Origin: JAAXHV01 sp965207165
GTDB taxonomy: Bacteria; Pseudomonadota; Gammaproteobacteria; Eutrophobiales; Eutrophobiaceae
Length of the DNA stretch: 64,000 nt
Assembly (NCBI GenBank): GCA_965207165.1
Contig: OZ242265.1
Location: forward strand, 3,100,001 to 3,164,000
Reading direction: 5' to 3'
Every line of letters starts with the position of its first letter. Position 1 is the stretch's first letter. The notes beneath the pieces were generated by a model, which saw nothing but the letters and a program-made list of their open reading frames with translations, did no database searches and was not told where the DNA came from. Both the position numbers and the translations under genes were made by a program. Shown in pieces: positions 51,136 to 61,713 of this stretch.

Positions 51136-52707
51136 TTGCCTGACTCCACTACAAAACAGCAAACACCGGTAACCACCCGATCCCCCGGCGCCATGGTCTG
51201 GTACTGCGTTCGCAGGAAGGCGATAAGGAAACACAGCGGTTGGATCGAGAACGTTTCCATCCCTGCCCTGGTCAAGCATGCCGGTGCGCGTCGGGGAGAC
51301 ATCATCGAAGTGTGCGTATGCGATAACTTTCGCCCGGTCTCCCCGGATCGGTTCTCACGGGTATTCTACCAGCGCGCACGCGGTGTTAAGGGCATGGAGA
51401 TCAGCTTTCGTGGTGAGACTGCCCGGTTTGCGCCTACCTGGATACTCTCCGCCAACCTTCGTTTCAAACGGGTGCTGGACAGGTTCCTGCAGCAACGGGG
51501 GATCAGCGCAGAAGAGTTTGCCGCTGAAGGGAGGCTGCGCACTTTTTCCGCCCGCCAGTTACTGTTGCCGGTCGGTGATGAAGTTGAAAAAGTAGACTTG
51601 TTGCGCGGTTCAATCCTTGTTGCCGCTACGCCTGCAGCCGGTGAGAAGCGCGCTGACGACCTCGCCGACGGCATCGGACAATGGTTGATGAGTAACCTGA
51701 CCACCGCAGGCGGCTTACCATACAAGTACTGGCCGAGCCGGGGCGAGGAATCGCCGGCCGACAACGCCATCCGCCGGTTTCTGGCTACGCTTTCACTTAC
51801 GCGTCTGGCAGAGCTGCGCCAGAGTAAAGAGCTACGCGAGGCGGCAAACCTAAACCTTCGTTACAACCTGAAGCGGTATTTTCAGGATATCGGTGGCGGG
51901 CGTGGCGCCATCGTGGAGAGCAGGGGAGCAAAACTTGGCGCCGCAGCCATTGCCGCGCTGGCTATCCTTGAAAGTAGCGCACAAAAGGAATTCAGCTCTG
52001 AACTGACCATGCTGGCGGCCGGCATTGATTCGCTATGGGACGGGGACACGGGCTTTCGTACGTTCTTTTTCCCGCCTGAACGGGATGGCGATAACTGGAA
52101 CTTTTATTCGGGTGAGGCGCTGTTGTTCTGGGCCGAGGCCAGACGCCGAGGCACAGGTTTCGCGCCGACGCTGGCGCGTTGCGCGGAAGCTTTCTCACGA
52201 AGTCGAAGCCGCCACTACCGGTCCCGCAACCCGGCCTTTGTGCCATGGCACACACAGGCCTGTACGTCACTTTTCAAACAGACCGGGCGACGTGAATTCG
52301 CCGATTTCGTGTTTGAAATCAACGACTGGTTATTGCCGATGCAACAATGGGACGGGCTGGATCCTGATCTGCGCGGGCGGTTTTACGACCCGAAACGGCC
52401 GGAGTATGGTCCGCCGCATGCGGCTTCGACGGGAGCATACCTGGAGGGACTGGCCGACGCCCTGGCTTTAGCCCGGGCGCTGGGGGATACGGCACGTGTT
52501 GCCGCTTATGAGCGCGCGCTTAACCGGGGGTTACGATCCTTGCGGCAGTTACAGTTTCGCGACTGGTACGACACCTTTTATATTTCAAAAAAACAGCGTG
52601 TGCTGGGCGCGTTGCGTACTGAAGTTTACGACAACTCGGTACGCGTGGATTCGTCCGCCCATGCACTGGCTGCTGCCATCAAAATATTGCAGCCGGAAAC
52701 ATTTTAG
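51136..52707 (+). CDS. Uncharacterised 523-aa protein, probable helical-toroid fold
   Basis: I do not recognise a named family. The N-terminal about 150 residues are mixed alpha/beta and weakly recall AMMECR1-like proteins (GETARFAPTWILSANLRF). From about residue 190 the sequence has paired helices with motifs typical of six-hairpin enzymes: NWNFYSGEALLFWAEA, VPWHTQACTSLFKQTG, AASTGAYLEGLADALALA and VRVDSSAHALAAAI. No signal peptide. The TTG start at 51136 has AGGA 6 nt upstream. It is convergent with the interrupted Asp/Asn hydroxylase (11 bp apart) and shares the bfr Fur-site region at its 5' side, so it may belong to the same system. Confidence 0.7.
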   Translation: MPDSTTKQQTPVTTRSPGAMVWYCVRRKAIRKHSGWIENVSIPALVKHAGARRGDIIEVCVCDNFRPVSPDRFSRVFYQRARGVKGMEISFRGETARFAPTWILSANLRFKRVLDRFLQQRGISAEEFAAEGRLRTFSARQLLLPVGDEVEKVDLLRGSILVAATPAAGEKRADDLADGIGQWLMSNLTTAGGLPYKYWPSRGEESPADNAIRRFLATLSLTRLAELRQSKELREAANLNLRYNLKRYFQDIGGGRGAIVESRGAKLGAAAIAALAILESSAQKEFSSELTMLAAGIDSLWDGDTGFRTFFFPPERDGDNWNFYSGEALLFWAEARRRGTGFAPTLARCAEAFSRSRSRHYRSRNPAFVPWHTQACTSLFKQTGRREFADFVFEINDWLLPMQQWDGLDPDLRGRFYDPKRPEYGPPHAASTGAYLEGLADALALARALGDTARVAAYERALNRGLRSLRQLQFRDWYDTFYISKKQRVLGALRTEVYDNSVRVDSSAHALAAAIKILQPETF

Positions 52708-52718
52708 CTTGAAGGCTG

Positions 52719-53137
52719 TCAGACGTAATACCCGCGTGCCGGCGCGGGTAAAACGTCAAAGATCAAATGTACGCGCGGCGTATCGGAAGGATTTCTGGCC
52801 TGGTGTTCGGACTTGTTGTCGAATATCCATAATTCACCTTCATGCATGACGACGGTTTCGCCTGCGCAAGTCAACGGACTGCCGGCCGGGCTTTGCAGCA
52901 CCAGGTGATAGCGATCCCGGATCCGGTAGTATTCCCCCATGTCCGTGTGCGGACGCACCCAGCCTCCCGGTTGCAGGGCGACCAGGGTGGCGCGCCCGAG
53001 TTCACCACCCTCAAGGTCGGCAACCTGCCGGCAGAAGGCCAATGTCCCGGGGAAACGCCTGGCGGTTTTGGTGGTGCGGCTTTCATGGACATCGTTGGCA
53101 TTAGTGGCGCCTTCCGGCAGAGGCTTCTTCGCTACGC
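52719..53137 (-). pseudogene. Asp/Asn beta-hydroxylase, 3' part (interrupted by IS21 element)
   Basis: Encodes the C-terminal 137 residues of an AspH-like Fe(II)/2-oxoglutarate oxygenase: GGWVRPHTDMGEYYRIRDRY with the first His ligand, and ELWIFDNKSEHQARN with the second. The 5' part is at 55817-55982. Joining the parts with one copy of the 6-bp target duplication gives 192 uninterrupted codons, so the gene was intact until the insertion. Its genomic partner upstream is the Asp-rich RTX-like gene. Confidence 0.9.
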
Positions 53138-53253
53138 TGCGTATTCCAGCGAAGATGAACACTGATTCCAGCCCAGCGTGAACACCCATTCCAGTTCAAT
53201 GTGAACACCTGGCAGCTCAACGCATGGCGTGTTCGTATTTTTACCTTAAGTGT

Positions 53254-54003
53254 TCACGATGAGTCAACAAACCCCTGTTTTTTTCGCATGGATTCGCCCT
53301 TTAATGTGAGGCGGTGGGCATTATGTACGAGCCGGTCGAGGATGGCATCGGCGAGGGTGTTATCACCGATGGTAGCATACCACTGGTCGACGGGCAGTTG
53401 GCTGACCATCATGGTGGAGGCGGTGTGGTAGCGGTCATCTGCGATGTGCATGAGGTCGTGGCGTTGTGCGCTGTTGAGGGTGTCCATGCCCCAATCGTCG
53501 ATGATGAGCAGCCGGGTCCTGGCAAGCTGGCTCAGGAGCTTGTGGTAGCTGCCGTCGGCTTTGGCCTGGGTGAGTGTCAGTAGCAGGCGGGCCAAGCGGT
53601 AGTAGCGAGTGGTATAGCCCTGCAGGCAGGCCTGGTGGCCGAGGGCGCAGGCGATGAAGGTTTTGCCTGAGCCGCAGGGGCCGGTGATAAGCAGGTTGTG
53701 TGCCCGCTGCAGCCACTCGCCCTGTGCAAGCTGGGTCAGTTGTTTGCGTTGCAGGTTGCGGGCGTGTTCGTAATCGATATCCTGGAGGGTGGCGCGCAGT
53801 TTGAAGCGCGCCTGACGGATGAGGCGGTCCTGTTTACGCTGTTCCCGTTGCAAACATTCGGATTCGACCAGGAGGGCGAGTCGGTCGAGGAACGGGAGGT
53901 TGTCATACGCGCCGGGCTGTTCGGTTTGTTGGGTCAGGGCGGTTGCCATGCCGGGCAGGTGCAGTTCGCGCAGGCGGGCAAGGGTGAGTGTGGTCGTGGT
54001 CAT
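53254..54003 (-). CDS. istB: IS21-family transposition helper ATPase IstB
   Basis: 249-residue AAA+ ATPase related to DnaC. Walker A GPCGSGKTF (about residues 108-116), Walker B LLIIDDWG. IstB selects the target and stimulates IstA. It lies 12 bp downstream of istA, in the usual istA-istB order. The reading frame is intact. Confidence 0.95.
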   Translation of the reverse strand: MTTTTLTLARLRELHLPGMATALTQQTEQPGAYDNLPFLDRLALLVESECLQREQRKQDRLIRQARFKLRATLQDIDYEHARNLQRKQLTQLAQGEWLQRAHNLLITGPCGSGKTFIACALGHQACLQGYTTRYYRLARLLLTLTQAKADGSYHKLLSQLARTRLLIIDDWGMDTLNSAQRHDLMHIADDRYHTASTMMVSQLPVDQWYATIGDNTLADAILDRLVHNAHRLTLKGESMRKKQGFVDSS

Positions 54004-54015
54004 GGTGTCTCTCCG

Positions 54016-55569
54016 TTAGTTGAAGTGTTGCGGCCCGCGGATATTCTCATGGTCCTGGGGCAGCGGGGTGGTTGAATCGGTGGCCGTTGCGGTGGCGTCG
54101 GTGATTTGGTCCTGGTGGGTTTCCAGGAGGTGTTTCATCTGTTTGAGGCGCGTCAGGCCGGCCTGGTTGGCGCGCTGACAGGCGGCGTTGAGGCGGGTGG
54201 CGGGGTACTGTTTGCTGAGCTGCAACAGGCCCAGGCAGACGCGGTAGGCCTGCTCCGGATGGGTGCGGCGTTCGAGTTGTTGGCGCACCCAGGTATCCAC
54301 CTGTGGCCCCAGTTGTTTGGCCCAGCGCCTGAGGCGGTCGGGGGACCACTGCTGCTGCGCCCGGTGGCGTTCGGGCATGTGGGCCGGGTGGGTGGTGAAG
54401 CCGTGGCCGTCCCGGCGCGGGTGCGTGGCGATGCAGCGTTGCCGGAAGTAGAGTTCAATCAACGCATTACCGGCGTGTAACTCCAGTCTCTCGCCCACAT
54501 ACTGGTGCGGCACGGAGTAGTAATGTTGCTGATACTGCACGTGGTAGTCGATATGGACGGTGACCGATTTGATGTGGATGTACTCATAGGGGTGAGGCGG
54601 CAGGGGCCTTAATGCCGATTGGTCGAGGGTCTCAAAGGCGGACCGACGCGAGCCGGGTCGTCGCTTGAAGGGTCGGTTGTTGAGGTCGTCGAGCAGTCGG
54701 GCGATATGGCGGTTCACCTCGTCCAGGGAGAAGCACCGGTGATGGCGCAGGCGGGCCAGGATCCAGCGCTGCACCAGTAAAACGCCCTGTTCGGCCTTGG
54801 CCTTGTCGCGGGGTTTACGCGGACGCGCCGGGAGGATGGCCACCTGGTAGTGTTCAGCCCATTGCTGGTAGCTCGGGTTGATGTCCGGGTCGTAGCGGCA
54901 AGCTTTGCTGACCCCGCTGCGCAGGTTGTCGGGGACGATGAGGGCGGGGACGGCGCCGAAGAACGTCATGGCCCGGGTGTGGCTGCCCAGCCAGTCGGGG
55001 AGCGCCTGGGTCCAGGTGGCCTCGGCGAAGGTGTAGTCGGACGCGCCCAGCACGGCGACAAACAGTTGTGCCGGTCGCACCTCGCCGGTGGCGCCGTCCA
55101 CCACCGGTACGGTGCTGCCGGCGTAGTCCACAAAGCACTTCTCTCCGGCCCGGTGACCCTGGCGCATGGTGGGCCGTTGCCGGCCGAGCCAGCGCTGGTA
55201 GTGGTCACAGAACCAGGAGTAGCTGTAACACCGGTTCGGATAGCGCTGTGTGTATTCCTCCCACACCAGTTGCCGGGTCACATGGGGCCGCTTCAGTTCT
55301 TCGTGCACCGCGGGCCAGTCCGGCGCCTCACAGCGCGAGCCGGCGCCGGTATCGGCATCGGGATAGAACAGCCCCGCCAGGCGGGCGTCATCCAGCTCGG
55401 GGGGCAATGGCCAACTCAGCTGCAATGCCTGGGCCCGGCGGATGAGCTTCTGCACGCCGCCGACGCTCAGCTTGGTGCTGCGACTGATGGCGCGGATGGA
55501 TAAACCGGCCTGATGCCGGAGCCGAAGTACGTCTCGTAGTTTACGCATGGTCGTTCTCTTGTTTGACAT
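54016..55569 (-). CDS. istA: IS21-family transposase IstA
   Basis: 517-residue DDE transposase. The N-terminal HTH (about residues 9-45, VLRLRHQAGLSIRAISRSTK) binds the multiple end repeats. The catalytic triad is readable: Asp in CFVDYAG, Asp in IVPDNLRSGV, Glu in KAKAEQGVL. A C-terminal Mu-type beta-barrel domain follows. AGGAGG stands 10 nt before the ATG. The gene is intact. Confidence 0.95.
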   Translation of the reverse strand: MSNKRTTMRKLRDVLRLRHQAGLSIRAISRSTKLSVGGVQKLIRRAQALQLSWPLPPELDDARLAGLFYPDADTGAGSRCEAPDWPAVHEELKRPHVTRQLVWEEYTQRYPNRCYSYSWFCDHYQRWLGRQRPTMRQGHRAGEKCFVDYAGSTVPVVDGATGEVRPAQLFVAVLGASDYTFAEATWTQALPDWLGSHTRAMTFFGAVPALIVPDNLRSGVSKACRYDPDINPSYQQWAEHYQVAILPARPRKPRDKAKAEQGVLLVQRWILARLRHHRCFSLDEVNRHIARLLDDLNNRPFKRRPGSRRSAFETLDQSALRPLPPHPYEYIHIKSVTVHIDYHVQYQQHYYSVPHQYVGERLELHAGNALIELYFRQRCIATHPRRDGHGFTTHPAHMPERHRAQQQWSPDRLRRWAKQLGPQVDTWVRQQLERRTHPEQAYRVCLGLLQLSKQYPATRLNAACQRANQAGLTRLKQMKHLLETHQDQITDATATATDSTTPLPQDHENIRGPQHFN

Positions 55570-55699
55570 GGGGTGGGTTCCTCCTAAAAAGGAGATAACC
55601 TACCACCGGGTTACAAGTCCATGCGTTGAGGGCGATTCCAGTTCAGCGTGAACGCTGATTCCAGGGTCGTGAACACCGATTCCAGAATCAGTCTGAAAG

Positions 55700-55814
55700 T
55701 GTTCACGTTCGACTGGAATCGGTGTTCACATTGAACTGGAATGGGTGTTCACGTTCGGCTGGAATGAGTGTTCACGTTGAACTGGAATAGGTGTTCACGT
55801 TCGGCTGGAATACG
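55700..55814. repeat. Five 23-bp tandem repeats at the IS21 right end
   Basis: Units begin at 55700, 55723, 55746, 55769 and 55792, each TGTTCACGTT..CTGGAAT plus three bases. The left end (53143 onward) and 55628-55675 have inverted copies. These are the usual multiple IstA binding sites; no spacer DNA separates them, so not CRISPR. Confidence 0.9.
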
Positions 55815-55816
55815 CA

Positions 55817-55982
55817 CTACGCGTAAAAATATGTTCTGCGTATCCCGCTGGCAGCGGACCTTGCGCTGGCGGCTGGTGTCGGCCATCCACATCTCCGGCT
55901 CCGCAGCCAACTCTGATACCAGCGGCACTATGTCAATGCCGCACGCGACCCTGGTAAAGTATGATGACTCTGTTATCGACAC
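55817..55982 (-). pseudogene. Asp/Asn beta-hydroxylase, 5' part (interrupted by IS21 element)
   Basis: First 55 codons of the gene whose 3' part is at 52719-53137. Start GTG at 55982, preceded by GGGGGAG. It reads LVSELAAEPEMWMADTSRQR and DTQNIFLRV, typical of the N-terminus of bacterial AspH-like proteins. It starts 37 bp after the stop of the Asp-rich RTX-like gene on the same strand, so the two formed an operon. Confidence 0.88.
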
Positions 55983-56019
55983 GTTTCCCGCTCCCCCTCA
56001 GTCACATGGACGATGCAAA

Positions 56020-57864
<1,845 letters not shown>

Positions 57865-57944
57865 AATAGACCCCCCTGAAAAAGCAGCCATGGATAAGAA
57901 TATCTGGGCTACTTTGACTAATGTTGCACAGATTTAACAGGTTA

Positions 57945-58012
57945 TACATAGCAGAGAGAACTCTTTGAGTCAAGTCTAACTTGTTGATATTAAATGAAAA
58001 TTATTCTCATTA
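57945..58012 (-). promoter_or_regulatory. Promoter with upstream Fur-type site for the Asp-rich gene
   Basis: Leftward TTGACT (57968-57973), 17-bp spacer, TATGTA (57945-57950, with TG extension). A Fur-type site AAATGAAAATTATTCTCATT starts at 57992, 18 bp upstream of the -35, and continues into a second half-site (ATCATTATT). Positions 57977-58005 equal 50978-51006 with one mismatch. The same site lies 13-30 bp before prlC and might affect it. Confidence 0.72.
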
Positions 58013-58024
58013 TCATTATTGGAA

Positions 58025-60082
58025 ATGACTAACCCGTTACTCGAGGACCTGACCCTGCCGGCGTTCAGCCGGCTCAGCCCGGAACATGTGGAGCCGGCCA
58101 TCGATCAACTGCTGGACGAACACCGCGCCCTGGTGCGGTCCGTTCTGGACAAACCCGGTGAACACACCTGGGAAACGTTATTCCAGCCCCTGGAAGACAT
58201 GGACGACCAACTGAAGCGCGCCTGGTCGCCCGTCAGTCACCTGCACTCGGTGGCCGATAACGATGACCTGCGCCAGGCTTATAACGCCTGCCTGCCCAAG
58301 TTGACCGATCACGCCACCGAACTGGGACAGAACGAAGACCTGTTCCGCGCCTGCAAGACCCTGGCGGAAGGAGACGAGTATGCCCGGCTGGATATCCCCC
58401 GGCAAAAGATCATCAGCAATGCCTTGCGGGATTTCCGCCTGTCGGGCATCGACCTCGGACAGGAGGATAAAAACAGGTACAAGGAATTGCAGCAACGCCT
58501 TTCGAAGCTGCAGACCCAATACGAAGAGAACCTGCTTGATGCCACTCATGGCTGGACAAAACTGGTGACGGACGAGTCGCTGCTCAGCGGTTTACCCGAT
58601 ACCGCGCTCGAACTGGCGGCGGAGACCGCGCGCCGGCGTGATCAATCCGGCTGGCTGTTCACGCTGGAGTATCCTTCCTACCAACCGGTAATGGCCTACG
58701 CCGATGACCGGGAATTCAGGCAGGAAATGTACGCGGCATATAACACCCGCGCCTCGGAACAGGGCCCTGATGCCGGGAAGTGGGACAACGGACCGCTGAT
58801 GACGGAGATCCTGTCGTTACGGCAGGAACTTTCCGCCTTGCTGGGTTACGGGAACTACGCGGAATACTCACTGGCAAAAAAGATGGCCGACACGCCGGAC
58901 GACGTCATGGCCTTCCTGCATGACCTGGCCGCGCGCAGCAAGGCGGTCGCGCAACGGGAACTGGCAGGTCTGGAGAAATTTGCGGCTGAGGAACACGGTC
59001 TGCAGGATTTGCAGGCCTGGGACATACCTTATTATTCGGAAAAACTGAGACAGAAAAAATTCGATTTTTCCCAGGAGGAACTGCGCCCCTATTTTCCCGC
59101 GCACCAGGTGGTCGAAGGGCTGTTCGCCGTGGTCAACCGTTTATACGGCCTCAGCATCACACAACGGGAAGGGGTCGAAGCATGGCATACGGACGTCAAC
59201 TACTTTGAGGTCCTGGACGAGGACGGCGCGCTGCGCGGCGGGTTCTATCTCGACCTGTACGCCCGGCCGCACAAGCGCGGCGGCGCCTGGATGGACGAAT
59301 GCGTTACCCGCAAACTGAACAACGGTGCGCCACAGACTCCGGTGGCCTACCTGACCTGCAACTTCACCCCGCCGGTATCCGGTAAACCTTCCCTGCTCAC
59401 CCACGACGAGGTGCTCACCCTGTTCCACGAATTCGGCCACGGCCTGCACCACATCCTGACGCTGATTGATTACGCCGCGGTGGCCGGGATCAACGGCGTC
59501 CCCTGGGATGCGGTGGAACTGCCCAGCCAGTTCCTGGAAAACTGGTGCTGGGAGAAGGAATCCCTGGACCTGTTTGCTCGACATTACGAGAACGGGGAAC
59601 CGCTTCCGGGCGAGCTGTTCGGGAAGATGCAACAGGCCAGGACGTTCCATGCGGGCATGCACATGGTCCGGCAACTGGAACTGGCCCTGTTCGACTTCCG
59701 TCTGCACTATGAACGGCGCGGCCGCGACACGAACGACATACAATCCCTGCTGGACGAGGTCAGGGGGGACGTCGCCGTTGTCAAGGCGCCTCCCGACAAC
59801 CGGTTTCAGCATGGATTTGCCCATATCTTTGCGGGTGGTTACGCCGCGGGGTATTACAGCTACAAGTGGGCCGAGGTCCTCTCCGCGGATGCGTACTCGC
59901 GTTTTGAGGAAAACGGGATTTTCGATCCGGCAACGGGCCGGGACTTCCTTCACACCGTCCTCGAACAGGGCGGTTCACGGGAACCCATGGACCTGTTCGT
60001 TGAGTTCCGGGGCCGCAAGCCTGTTATCGACGCGCTGCTGCGGCACTCGGGCATCACGCCCGCAACACCGGTTCACGCCTGA
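58025..60082 (+). CDS. prlC: Oligopeptidase A (M3 zinc metallopeptidase)
   Basis: 685-residue cytosolic peptidase that degrades short peptides and signal-peptide fragments. The HExxH zinc motif is HEFGHGLHHI (about residues 468-477), with the third ligand Glu downstream (LENWCWEKESLDLF region). I use the ATG at 58025 (MTNPLLEDLTLPAF); a TTG two codons earlier is possible. A Fur-type site abuts its 5' end. xthA follows 10 bp downstream. Confidence 0.96.
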   Translation: MTNPLLEDLTLPAFSRLSPEHVEPAIDQLLDEHRALVRSVLDKPGEHTWETLFQPLEDMDDQLKRAWSPVSHLHSVADNDDLRQAYNACLPKLTDHATELGQNEDLFRACKTLAEGDEYARLDIPRQKIISNALRDFRLSGIDLGQEDKNRYKELQQRLSKLQTQYEENLLDATHGWTKLVTDESLLSGLPDTALELAAETARRRDQSGWLFTLEYPSYQPVMAYADDREFRQEMYAAYNTRASEQGPDAGKWDNGPLMTEILSLRQELSALLGYGNYAEYSLAKKMADTPDDVMAFLHDLAARSKAVAQRELAGLEKFAAEEHGLQDLQAWDIPYYSEKLRQKKFDFSQEELRPYFPAHQVVEGLFAVVNRLYGLSITQREGVEAWHTDVNYFEVLDEDGALRGGFYLDLYARPHKRGGAWMDECVTRKLNNGAPQTPVAYLTCNFTPPVSGKPSLLTHDEVLTLFHEFGHGLHHILTLIDYAAVAGINGVPWDAVELPSQFLENWCWEKESLDLFARHYENGEPLPGELFGKMQQARTFHAGMHMVRQLELALFDFRLHYERRGRDTNDIQSLLDEVRGDVAVVKAPPDNRFQHGFAHIFAGGYAAGYYSYKWAEVLSADAYSRFEENGIFDPATGRDFLHTVLEQGGSREPMDLFVEFRGRKPVIDALLRHSGITPATPVHA

Positions 60083-60092
60083 GGCGACACCC

Positions 60093-60863
60093 ATGTGGAC
60101 CATTGCCAGCTGGAACGTCAATTCCCTGAAGGTGCGCCTGCCGCAGGTGCTGCGCTGGCTGGACGACCACAAGCCCGACGCGCTTGCCTTGCAGGAAACC
60201 AAGACCCAGGACGGGAATTTCCCGGCACAGGCCTTTCACGAGGCAGGTTACCAGGTGGTTTTCTCCGGACAGAAAACCTACAACGGGGTCGCCATCGCGA
60301 GCAGGTCCGTGGTCGAGGTATTGCATACCGGTCTGCCCGGCTTTGACGATCCGCAAAAACGCGTGTTGTGCACCCTGGTGGATGACGTTTGCATACTGAA
60401 CCTGTACGTGCCCAACGGTTCCGAGGTCGGTTCGGAGAAATACGCCTACAAACTGGAATGGCTGGCCGCACTCGACGCGCTCACGGACGACCTGCTGCAA
60501 CGTCACGACAAACTTGTCCTGCTCGGCGATTTCAATATCACGCCCACCGACGCCGACGTTCACGACCCGGCGCTATGGCGCGACAGGATCCTGTGCAGCC
60601 GGCCCGAGCGGGACGCCCTGTCCAGGCTCGTTGACCGGGGCTTAACGGACACATACCGGTTGTTCGAACAGGAAAAGGATTCCTTTTCATGGTGGGATTA
60701 CCGTGCCGGGGATTTTGCCCGCAACCGCGGCTTGCGCATCGACCTCATCCTGGCATCAGGCGAGCTCAGCCGCCATTGCGCCGACAGCTGGATTGATAGC
60801 GTGCCGCGCCGGCAGGAACGCCCCTCCGACCATACTCCGGTGGCTGCCGAATTCAGATTATAG
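60093..60863 (+). CDS. xthA: Exodeoxyribonuclease III
   Basis: 256-residue AP endonuclease/3' exonuclease of base-excision repair. Motifs: SWNVNSLKVRL, LQETKTQD (metal Glu), GDFNITPTD, and SDHTPVAAEF with the catalytic His. Start ATG at 60093 after GAGG. Probably cotranscribed with prlC. Confidence 0.95.
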   Translation: MWTIASWNVNSLKVRLPQVLRWLDDHKPDALALQETKTQDGNFPAQAFHEAGYQVVFSGQKTYNGVAIASRSVVEVLHTGLPGFDDPQKRVLCTLVDDVCILNLYVPNGSEVGSEKYAYKLEWLAALDALTDDLLQRHDKLVLLGDFNITPTDADVHDPALWRDRILCSRPERDALSRLVDRGLTDTYRLFEQEKDSFSWWDYRAGDFARNRGLRIDLILASGELSRHCADSWIDSVPRRQERPSDHTPVAAEFRL

Positions 60864-60958
60864 TCACAGGGCAGTTGTGCCCCGGGTGGTAAAACAAGGT
60901 TGCACGGCGCGGCTGATTCCTCTACAATTTGCGCCCGGAAATGAAACAGGGGTAACCG

Positions 60959-61159
60959 ATGAAAGCCGACATTCACCCGAATTACAATGAAATCAAGGTC
61001 ACCTGCAGTTGCGGCAATACGTTCGCAACACAGTCAACCTACAAAGGCGACCTGCACATAGAAGTATGCTCGCTGTGCCACCCGTTTTACTCGGGCAAAC
61101 AGAAGATCCTGGATACGGCCGGCCGGGTGGATAAATTCAACCGCAAGTACAGCATGTAA
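60959..61159 (+). CDS. rpmE: 50S ribosomal protein L31
   Basis: 66-residue zinc-type (C+) L31. The start MKADIHPNYNEIKVTCSCG and CSLCHPFYSGKQK keep the Cys ligands (CSC, CSLC). A zinc-free paralogue (ykgM type) is not in the window. A short monocistronic gene; the following 554 bp contain no gene. Confidence 0.97.
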   Translation: MKADIHPNYNEIKVTCSCGNTFATQSTYKGDLHIEVCSLCHPFYSGKQKILDTAGRVDKFNRKYSM

Positions 61160-61713
61160 TTGTGCCGGTTATAGGTAGGTGCAAATACCGTATGGGAGAC
61201 CGTATACGGCACGCCGCCAGTAATGTTTTACATGTAAGTTTAGCGCTCTTCTTTGATATTCATTCTAGGTTTAAAAACATAACTACTTGTCATACTTGAA
61301 GATAATTTGTTATCCACATTTTTTGTGGATAACTTTGTGGATACAGTGGGTGGGCAGGCCCTGAAATACGGAAAAACACTGGATTTGTGACAAAACTGTT
61401 AAAATTTAAACAATTTAATATTTCTCTTATATTTCAACAGGTTAGCGTAATTTCGGCGTTTTCCTGGCATTCCCGGCAGGGTCATGCGGTCGAAAACACC
61501 GCTAACTCCCTGATCTGTGCATAAAAATCTCGTCCCGGCACTGACCCGGAACTTTTTCAACACCTGCGGGTCTCAATTATCACGGGAAGAATATTCCCTG
61601 CTATCAGAAAAGCGTGATAGTAAACGAATCCCGGTTTTCCCCAGCCGGGTTACCTGGCCCCGGTGGACTTCCCTCCCCCTCACGACACCGGGGCCAACTT
61701 ATTGTAAAAACTA
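61160..61713. other. 554-bp gap: DnaA-box cluster, AT-rich stretch, hairpin
   Basis: No convincing gene. Contents: three DnaA-box matches at 61310-61344 and one at 61516-61524; a strongly AT-rich block (about 61385-61440); a possible hairpin 61441-61506 (GTTAGCG pairing with CGCTAAC, and GGCGTTTTC with GAAAACACC); and C/T-rich sequence before the engB 3' end. In E. coli an sRNA gene (spf) lies next to engB; I cannot identify one here. Confidence 0.6.
61310..61344. other. Cluster of three DnaA boxes
   Basis: TTATCCACA at 61310-61318 and its inverse TGTGGATAA at 61324-61332 are perfect consensus boxes; TGTGGATAC at 61336-61344 has one mismatch. A further TGTGCATAA (61516-61524) fits TTWTNCACA. 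Together with the AT-rich block they resemble a replication origin or a DnaA-controlled promoter. Confidence 0.65.

Larger units (their letters stand above)
53138..55816 (-). mobile_element. IS21-family insertion sequence (istAB), 2679 bp
   Basis: Both ends carry a perfect 13-bp inverted repeat TGCGTATTCCAGC beginning TG and ending CA, the IS21 hallmark. The element is flanked by a direct 6-bp target duplication CTACGC (53132-53137 and 55817-55822). Inside the ends are several 22-23-bp transposase-binding-type repeats. It encodes IstA and IstB on the minus strand. The perfect target duplication and intact genes indicate a recent insertion. Confidence 0.95.

Noticed and set aside
55700..55814. 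Regular 23-bp repeats as a CRISPR array
   Set aside because: Units are contiguous with no spacers, and lie inside an IS21 end where such repeats are expected; no cas genes nearby.
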